A stretch of 64,000 nucleotides of DNA, taken from the NCBI RefSeq assembly GCF_050574275.1, contig NZ_CP192260.1:3224001-3288000 (forward strand), in the 5' to 3' direction. Numbering within the stretch: position 1 is the first letter of the stretch; each line of letters starts with the position of its first letter. The notes below the pieces were generated by a model that saw only the letters and a program-made list of their open reading frames with translations, ran no database searches and was not told the DNA's origin. The stretch is from Virgibacillus_F flavescens. GTDB taxonomy: Bacteria > Bacillota > Bacilli > Bacillales > Amphibacillaceae. A program made the translations under genes and the position numbers. Shown piece after piece: positions 59,070-64,000 of the stretch.

Positions 59070-59558
59070 CTATTTTATAAATGAATCTGTATGGAACTCC
59101 TGTATCGATAATCTGTTTTCACCATATCGTTCTGTGACATTTCCATCTGTAAGTTTAAAGATTAAACTTCTCCAGAACGCCTGGGCTCGATAATTTTTTT
59201 CAATTTGCGTTAGTTTCCATTTCCCTGGGAACCATTTAAAAATTTGATGTGCTGCTTCCTTTCCAAATCCTTTGCCTTCGTACTTAGCTATAATAAAAAA
59301 TTCATGGATCGTATTAGGGCATTCTTCAGCTTCACTCTCAACAAGTACAAAACCGATTAATTCTTCACCCAGCTTAATCAAATACGCATGAAAGTTTGGT
59401 TCCTCGCAGTACTTTTCCAAATTAAAGGGATCGTAAGCACCGTTTTCTTCTAACTTGATTTCAGTTATGTATCTACTAAACTCGTATATATAATACTGCA
59501 TAAGATTCTGGAGTACTTTTTCATCATCTTTTGAAATTTTTTCTAAGGTGATCAACAT
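59070..59558 (-). CDS. GNAT family acetyltransferase
   Basis: A 162-residue protein with acetyl-CoA loop IIAKYEGKGFGKEAAHQIF and the fold-typical strand pattern. The C-terminal (IFKLTDGNVTERYGENRLSIQEF) is family-specific. Substrate unknown. ATG 59558, Shine-Dalgarno AGGAGG. Confidence 0.83.
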   Translation of the reverse strand: MLITLEKISKDDEKVLQNLMQYYIYEFSRYITEIKLEENGAYDPFNLEKYCEEPNFHAYLIKLGEELIGFVLVESEAEECPNTIHEFFIIAKYEGKGFGKEAAHQIFKWFPGKWKLTQIEKNYRAQAFWRSLIFKLTDGNVTERYGENRLSIQEFHTDSFIK

Positions 59559-59634
59559 GTGAACCTCCTATTTGTAACGGTCGCGACCCTTAATGGATAA
59601 AAATTTCAGTACTTTTAAACTCATTTTCCTTCGA

Positions 59635-59868
59635 CTAAAGAAAATTCGACAACAATCCAACTATTCCTACTCCTATGTATGCAGAACCTAGTATTTTGTC
59701 TTTTTCTTTCTTACTTAATTCTTCTAATCCACTAATGAAAAACACATAGCCTGTAATCGGAAAATATAAATACTCAGGTATCAAGTTCCTTCCAGTAATC
59801 AAATAATAACCAAATACACTTACAATCAGAATAAATAAAACTAAATTCACTTTCCTCAATACCTTCAA
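59635..59868 (-). CDS. Small three-helix membrane protein
   Basis: A 77-residue protein: segments at about 9-25, 35-50 and 62-77, with ELSKKEKDK between. TTG 59868 follows AGGTGGGTT. Operon-like with the short gene upstream at 59885. Confidence 0.65.
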   Translation of the reverse strand: MKVLRKVNLVLFILIVSVFGYYLITGRNLIPEYLYFPITGYVFFISGLEELSKKEKDKILGSAYIGVGIVGLLSNFL

Positions 59869-59884
59869 AGTAACCCACCTATCT

Positions 59885-60055
59885 TTATTTAGAAAGTGTT
59901 AGTACAAAAGAAGTTGTGCACATAAAAACGATAGAGATTGAAAGGATTATCCAATATTTTTCTTTACCTAACCCTTTTTTTAATGACAAGAAAAACATAA
60001 GCAGACCAAAAATAATTCCGGAAACATTTATTATCTGGCTTATAGTTTCGTTCAC
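59885..60055 (-). CDS. Short two-helix membrane protein
   Basis: A 56-residue ORF from GTG 60055 (GGAGGAATCTCT upstream): VSGIIFGLLMFFLSL, a GLGKEKY loop and WIILSISIVFMCTTSFVLTL. It stands about 45 bases after the 22-bp motif copy F. Confidence 0.65.
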   Translation of the reverse strand: MNETISQIINVSGIIFGLLMFFLSLKKGLGKEKYWIILSISIVFMCTTSFVLTLSK

Positions 60056-60101
60056 AGAGATTCCTCCACATTTTTATACAATTTCTGTATTTATGTAACT
60101 A

Positions 60102-60123
60102 TTTTAACACAAATATTCAGAAT
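60102..60123. repeat. 22-bp dispersed motif, copy F
   Basis: TTTTAACACAAATATTCAG plus AAT, identical to copy B. Upstream of the small membrane protein gene at 59885 on the minus strand. Confidence 0.6.
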
Positions 60124-60150
60124 GCATTGTGAAATAACAAGAAACTAAAA

Positions 60151-60181
60151 AAATGGCCAGTCCATTTGAACTGTGCCATTT
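60151..60181 (-). terminator. Terminator after the P-loop kinase gene at 60184
   Basis: AAATGGC...GCCATTT hairpin with inner AGT/ACT pairs; seven T follow on the minus strand. Confidence 0.8.
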
Positions 60182-60183
60182 CT

Positions 60184-60699
60184 TCATAAAGTTGCTAAAT
60201 AAGTCCGGATTTCTTTCTTGCTCTTTAGGGTAATAATTTTTTTATGAGAACCAATCTCCTGAAGGCTTTGAAAACGAGCAGTTGTATTTTTCTTTCGTGG
60301 GTAGTACGTCGTAATAATAAACTTTATAAATGCGAAATCCATTTTTTCTGTACAGCCATCTCCCATATCAGGTCTGTTTGTACCTAAGTTCGTAATCCAC
60401 CGCTTCAGGACCCGGTACAGACAAACACGCAGCGGTAGCTCTAAATAAATTATGGTATCGGCCATTTCTGCGCGAATCTCAGTTGTATTGCTGTAATTCC
60501 CTTCCATAATCCACTTGTCTTTCTTAACAATTTCCTGCTGACCTGCTGCAAACTCTTCAAGAGAAGCCTGTACCCAACCAGGTTTCCAGAACAACGTATC
60601 CAAATGGCAAACGCTAATGCCAAGTTTTTTCCCGAGTTCACGTGCAAAGGTTGATTTCCCAACACCCGCTGATACTCCCATAACCATAATACGATCCAT
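60184..60699 (-). CDS. P-loop kinase, adenylate-kinase/topology-modulation-like
   Basis: A 171-residue P-loop NTPase. Walker A is GVSAGVGKSTFA (residues 8-19), with HLDTLFWKPGW and the IMEGNYSNT element as in the topology modulation protein/FlaR-like subfamily, plus a basic lid (KRWITNLGTNRPD). Small nucleotide or metabolite kinase; substrate unknown. Start ATG 60699. Confidence 0.85.
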   Translation of the reverse strand: MDRIMVMGVSAGVGKSTFARELGKKLGISVCHLDTLFWKPGWVQASLEEFAAGQQEIVKKDKWIMEGNYSNTTEIRAEMADTIIYLELPLRVCLYRVLKRWITNLGTNRPDMGDGCTEKMDFAFIKFIITTYYPRKKNTTARFQSLQEIGSHKKIITLKSKKEIRTYLATL

Positions 60700-60770
60700 T
60701 GCCCATACCAGCCCCTTGTTAATTTGTAGTATTCTATTATATATCTTTTTTATGAAAAGTCTAATTTTTA

Positions 60771-61319
60771 TTAATAGTTTTCAGGCTCTTTACTGCTTAG
60801 ATGACTTTCTTGAAAAATTGCCATATAAGTAATTCCTTGCCATTTTCCATTTCTAAATAACTGTTCTCTTTGTTCTCCTTCCTTCACAAAGCCCATCCGT
60901 TCATATAATTTAATGGCTCTTTGATTAAATGAAAAGACTCTTAAATAGAGCTTATGTAAGTTCATTTCTGAAAAACTATAATCTAGTAGCAGATCCATCG
61001 CTTCTTTTCCGTAACCATTCCCCCAATATTTCTGATTACCAATATCAATAATACATTCCGCATTACGATTCTTGAAATCAATGTTAATAAGCGAAACAAC
61101 ACCTATTGAATCATTATTTTCGTTTAGTTCAATCATGTAACTTTTGGATGAAGCAGAATTACAGATACTCTTTATAAAATCTTCCGTATCACCTATTGTA
61201 TTAACATCTAGATCCGGTAAGGTGTTCTCCATTACTTCCATGTTATTTCTCCAATTATGATACGTTTCTGTGTCACTCATCTCAACTTTCCTTAAATGAA
61301 TACGGTTACTTTTAAACAT
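60771..61319 (-). CDS. GNAT acetyltransferase, RimJ/RimL type
   Basis: A 182-residue protein: CoA loop in IGNQKYWGNGYGKEAMDLLL, NLHKLYLRVFSFNQRAIKLYERMGF and the end GEQREQLFRNGKWQGI. These are hallmarks of the RimJ/L-like subfamily. Substrate unknown. Start ATG 61319, Shine-Dalgarno AGGAGTGAAAG. Confidence 0.88.
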   Translation of the reverse strand: MFKSNRIHLRKVEMSDTETYHNWRNNMEVMENTLPDLDVNTIGDTEDFIKSICNSASSKSYMIELNENNDSIGVVSLINIDFKNRNAECIIDIGNQKYWGNGYGKEAMDLLLDYSFSEMNLHKLYLRVFSFNQRAIKLYERMGFVKEGEQREQLFRNGKWQGITYMAIFQESHLSSKEPENY

Positions 61320-61524
61320 TCTTTCACTCCTAGTTTATAGACTCTTTTTATTCTTACAAATAGCTATTTAAAGTATTATTTTAACAGAAAACTTTATGTA
61401 AATCGTTCACTTCTCTTTAAAACGTTTTAAGCGGAATCCTTTTAACTATTTACAACAAACTTAAAGGGAATGCGTTATATTTTGTCGAATAAGAATATAT
61501 ATAGAATTTAAGGGAGGATTATGC

Positions 61525-61992
61525 ATGAAACAGCGCCAAGAGATTTTTTTTAACCAATTGGAAAGCTTTAGGGACTACCTGCTAAAAGTAGCAGACGTCA
61601 CAGAAACGGAAGCTGAAGCGATACCTAAAGGTTTCAGAAACAATATTCGATGGAATTTAGGACACGTTTATACGGAACAATATATGTGGATTAAAACATT
61701 AATTAACGAAGAAGTAGATGTACCTGAGCAATTCGAGGAATGGTTTGGATGGGACACCTCTCCAGAAAAATTCACATCCGAAACACCGTCGCTTTTAGAG
61801 TTAAGAGCATTACTTAAAGGACAGCTTCCAAAAATTAAACAAGCGTATGGTGATCGATTGGAAGAAGCGTTTCCACCAACGGAAATACGGGGGATGACTA
61901 CGATTGAGCAAGTTCTGCTTTGGACAAGTTTCCATGAAGGCATGCACCTCCAGGCTATCCAGGATATTAAGAAATGTTTGCATGCAGAATGA
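61525..61992 (+). CDS. DinB-family protein
   Basis: A 155-residue DinB-superfamily protein, closest in this window to the gene at 40310 (shared GFRNNIRWNLGHV and TSFHEGMHLQAI segments, holding the putative metal-binding His residues). GGGAGG precedes ATG 61525. Function unknown; family members include thiol transferases and stress-induced proteins. Confidence 0.87.
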   Translation: MKQRQEIFFNQLESFRDYLLKVADVTETEAEAIPKGFRNNIRWNLGHVYTEQYMWIKTLINEEVDVPEQFEEWFGWDTSPEKFTSETPSLLELRALLKGQLPKIKQAYGDRLEEAFPPTEIRGMTTIEQVLLWTSFHEGMHLQAIQDIKKCLHAE

Positions 61993-62088
61993 GTTTTCAT
62001 AATTTTCCGTTCAAGACCCTGGTGGGTATATAATGAAGTCATTGAAAAAGTGGTAGCTAGCAATACTCTATCTTTTCACCCTCACTTA

Positions 62089-62206
62089 GCATCTTCGAAT
62101 ATACGAGACTCCTGCGGGAACAGCACGAGTCTGAAGGCCCCGCAGAGTGGTTTTCTCGAGGAGATTGAAGCCGTGCCCGCGGAAAGCGAAGTGTATTCGA
62201 AGATGC
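62089..62206. repeat. 118-bp hairpin repeat with 13-bp terminal inverted repeats
   Basis: GCATCTTCGAATA ... TATTCGAAGATGC flanks a G+C-rich core (GACTCCTGCGGGAACAGC ... CCGTGCCCGCGGAAAGC). The core sequence is of a type widely dispersed in Bacillaceae genomes, probably as a non-autonomous element or structured RNA. It lies between the DinB-like gene and the gene at 62328, with no promoter visible inside. Confidence 0.8.
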
Positions 62207-62292
62207 GATCGCAGATCCACTTGATTCGTACAACAAGTAAATTTTTCAGTGGAGTATTGAAACAGCCCAGAAAAATTAGTAAAAAAATTCAT

Positions 62293-62329
62293 GCTGTAAG
62301 GACTTTCGTGATACCTCACAGCTTTTTTT
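62293..62329. terminator. Bidirectional terminator
   Basis: GCTGTAAGG...CCTCACAGC stem with runs of T on both sides (seven after the right arm). Closes the gene at 62328. Confidence 0.85.
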
Positions 62330-62777
62330 ACTCCACTTTTACAGCAAACGCATAGCTCCCGTCACCCTGCTTCCAGTTGGCACGGATCAGATAAACATAC
62401 ACACCGCTTTCCGCCGGGGCAGTGATTGTATTGTTTTTCATTTCAATCTTAATAACCTCTTCTTCGTCCGTCCACTTTTCTACAAAGAGACTATTTTCAA
62501 GTGGTTCCTTGTCAAATTCAACGTTTATTTTTTCATTTGGTGATACCTTGACCGGTTCATGTTCCATTCCCATATCCCATCCTGATGTATAAACCATATC
62601 GACACATTTTGCAGAAAAAAGTCCATCCCAGCAATAAGAACCTTGTGTGGTCGGAATTTCTGTATCACCAACGGTTACATTTGGGGTTGGTGGCTCTGTG
62701 CTCCCGAGTGACTGGAAAAGAAAGACGCCTAATCCAATAATCCCAAGCGTAAGCAATAGTGCATTTACTTTTTTCAT
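62328..62777 (-). CDS. Exported, membrane-anchored protein, unknown
   Basis: A 149-residue protein: N-terminal helix (about 5-22), then an external domain with two cysteines (SYCWDGLFSAKCVDM), perhaps disulfide-linked by BdbCD (inference). No lipobox. The end VYLIRANWKQGDGSYAFAVKVE is beta-rich. I choose ATG 62777 with GAAAGGGGGC upstream. Confidence 0.72.
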   Translation of the reverse strand: MKKVNALLLTLGIIGLGVFLFQSLGSTEPPTPNVTVGDTEIPTTQGSYCWDGLFSAKCVDMVYTSGWDMGMEHEPVKVSPNEKINVEFDKEPLENSLFVEKWTDEEEVIKIEMKNNTITAPAESGVYVYLIRANWKQGDGSYAFAVKVE

Positions 62778-62856
62778 TTCATTGCCCCCTTTCCTTCTAT
62801 CTATTAAATGGACGTTTCGAGTCAAGAAAGGTTGCAATAATACCTAAACAAATCTC

Positions 62857-64000
62857 CTACATTTGTTTAGGTACACCAACCCCTAATAGACGCAATCCCT
62901 CTTTTAAAACGATCATTGTTGCTTGCACTAACTGTAAGCGAGAAGTCAGTTCGGCATCCTCATTTACTATTCTCACTGCACCATAATATTTATTGAAAGC
63001 CTGTGCCAAATCTATTGTATATTTCGCTATATGCGATGGATCGAAATGGAGATAAGCATAATGAACAACTTCCTCAAACTTCATTAATAGCGAAATGACT
63101 GTCCATGCTTTTTCATTCTCGAAAGCTTTCGTCGACTCGTTCATAATCGCTTTTTGTTGTCCCTTTTCTACTATTGAGTTTGCCCGCGAATACGTATATT
63201 GAATGTAAGGACCCGTCTCTCCCTCAAAAGTAAGCATATCTTCAAGAGAAAATTCGATATCATTTAACCGATAGTTTTTGAGATCATGAAATATTACTGC
63301 CCCAACACCAACTGTTTTTGCAACTTCTTTTTTATCAACAAGGTTTGGATTCCGGTTTTCAATTTTTTCAAGTGCCAGCTTAATTGCTTCTTGAAGCGTC
63401 TCCTCTAAAAGTACCGTTTTTCCTTTGCGGGTCGACATTTTTTTCCCATCTTTAAGTAACATACCAAATGGAATATGATGCATTTCCTTCGCCCATGAAT
63501 AGCCCATTTTTTCTAAGACTTTAAAAACCTGCTGGAAATGGAGCGATTGTTCAGATCCAACTACATATAACGCTTTAGCAAAATCATACTCCTTTTTTCT
63601 ATAGAAAGCTGCAGCTAAATCTCTGGTCGCATACAGTGTGGCGCCATCTGATTTTTTGATAAGACAAGGTGGTTTACTGTCTTCTTCTAATGTTACCACC
63701 TTTGCTCCTTTTGACTCTGATAACAAGTTTTTCTCTTCTAGTTCGGTTACTACAGCATCCATCTTATTATTATAAAAGGATTCACCGTTTAATGAATCGA
63801 ATTCAATACCCATTAGGCTGTAAATACGATCAAATTCTTCTAATGACTCTTCCCGAAACCATTTCCATAAAGAAACTGCTTCTTCATCACCTTCCTCCAG
63901 TTTTTTAAACCAACGTCTTCCTTCTTCCACTAGCTCTGGATTTACTTCTGCCTCCTGATGAAAACGGATATATAAAGCCAGTAATTCCTTAATGGGTTCT
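62857..64000 (-). CDS. argS: Arginyl-tRNA synthetase, C-terminal part (5' end beyond window)
   Basis: The frame is open to the right edge, giving about 381 C-terminal codons of a class I aminoacyl-tRNA synthetase that charges tRNA-Arg. The KMSKS-equivalent is KKMSTRKG, with LYATRDLAAAFYRKK and VGSEQSLHFQQVFKVLEKMGY before it and the anticodon-binding domain (YIQYTYSRANSI ... LRLLGVGVPKQM) after. Length and motifs fit the usual 550-560 residue enzyme with its first third missing. No leader or T-box is visible, as the 5' end is outside. Confidence 0.95.
   Translation of the reverse strand, partial: EPIKELLALYIRFHQEAEVNPELVEEGRRWFKKLEEGDEEAVSLWKWFREESLEEFDRIYSLMGIEFDSLNGESFYNNKMDAVVTELEEKNLLSESKGAKVVTLEEDSKPPCLIKKSDGATLYATRDLAAAFYRKKEYDFAKALYVVGSEQSLHFQQVFKVLEKMGYSWAKEMHHIPFGMLLKDGKKMSTRKGKTVLLEETLQEAIKLALEKIENRNPNLVDKKEVAKTVGVGAVIFHDLKNYRLNDIEFSLEDMLTFEGETGPYIQYTYSRANSIVEKGQQKAIMNESTKAFENEKAWTVISLLMKFEEVVHYAYLHFDPSHIAKYTIDLAQAFNKYYGAVRIVNEDAELTSRLQLVQATMIVLKEGLRLLGVGVPKQM

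Noticed and set aside
62050..62355. Open frame on the plus strand through the hairpin element
   Set aside because: Translates the GC-rich repeat and the terminator; no start signal and no protein family.
1..64000. tRNA, rRNA, riboswitch or T-box elements
   Set aside because: None recognised on either strand by eye; short or diverged elements could still be missed without a covariance search.

Overview
The window is low-GC chromosomal DNA of an endospore-former-type Bacillota, most likely a Bacillaceae close to Oceanobacillus, Virgibacillus or Lentibacillus. The evidence is strong AGGAGG ribosome binding sites, frequent TTG/GTG starts, homologues of Bacillus families (YoaT, YobA-type lipoproteins, BdbD/BdbC, class I aldolase, PepC, ArgS) and a 118-bp hairpin repeat of a type common in this family. 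There is no rRNA, tRNA, CRISPR array, complete insertion sequence or prophage. Most genes lie on the minus strand. All function calls come from reading motifs and from family knowledge; nothing was searched against a database.

Layout. 1-5.7 kb: VanZ-like, VOC, serine hydrolase, HAD phosphatase and APH-like genes, with two DUF3221 lipoproteins (plus a relic of a third) studded with eight copies of a 27-28 bp palindromic repeat. 5.6-9.4 kb: one minus-strand operon holding three tandem DUF2975 membrane protein/small Xre regulator pairs, YoaT (DUF817) and a second undecaprenyl-diphosphate-synthase-like gene; its promoter overlaps a 27-bp palindrome. 9.5-12.6 kb: unexplained short ORFs, then a six-gene operon from a PaaI-type thioesterase to a DUF4825 protein. 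12.7-17.6 kb: pepC, class I fructose-bisphosphate aldolase, ridA (followed by a duplicated aldolase tail) and an ECF sigma/anti-sigma pair. 17.6-22.5 kb: an accessory-looking block with a GNAT enzyme, an FtsX-type permease whose ATPase is only a relic, and a decayed GNAT gene, bounded by an inverted 30-bp repeat.

22.5-42.6 kb: an acyl-CoA-synthetase-like/SDR operon, then many small membrane proteins, kinases, acetyltransferases, lipoproteins, a fused oligopeptide-type permease, an MFS transporter and a methyltransferase. Three genes here (HAD, CPBP protease, alpha/beta hydrolase) carry one-base frameshifts, and several have a strong Shine-Dalgarno facing ATT, ATC or ATA instead of ATG. 42.7-46.8 kb: GAF-STAS protein, DUF3626, PP2C-like phosphatase, isochorismatase-like hydrolase, GNAT. 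47-51 kb: bdbD-bdbC, copC-copD and a ZIP metal transporter. 51-62.8 kb: metallo-beta-lactamase-fold, nucleotidyltransferase, SRPBCC and DinB proteins, a frataxin-like iron chaperone, a short SEDS-like protein, a DUF5694 protein and more small membrane proteins. The right edge holds the 3' part of argS.

The most interesting observations are the triplicated DUF2975/Xre operon with its candidate operator, the repeat copies captured inside or beside coding regions, the recurrent ATN starts, and a 22-bp motif found upstream of six minus-strand genes or gene relics. None is proven to be a new system; each has a concrete check.
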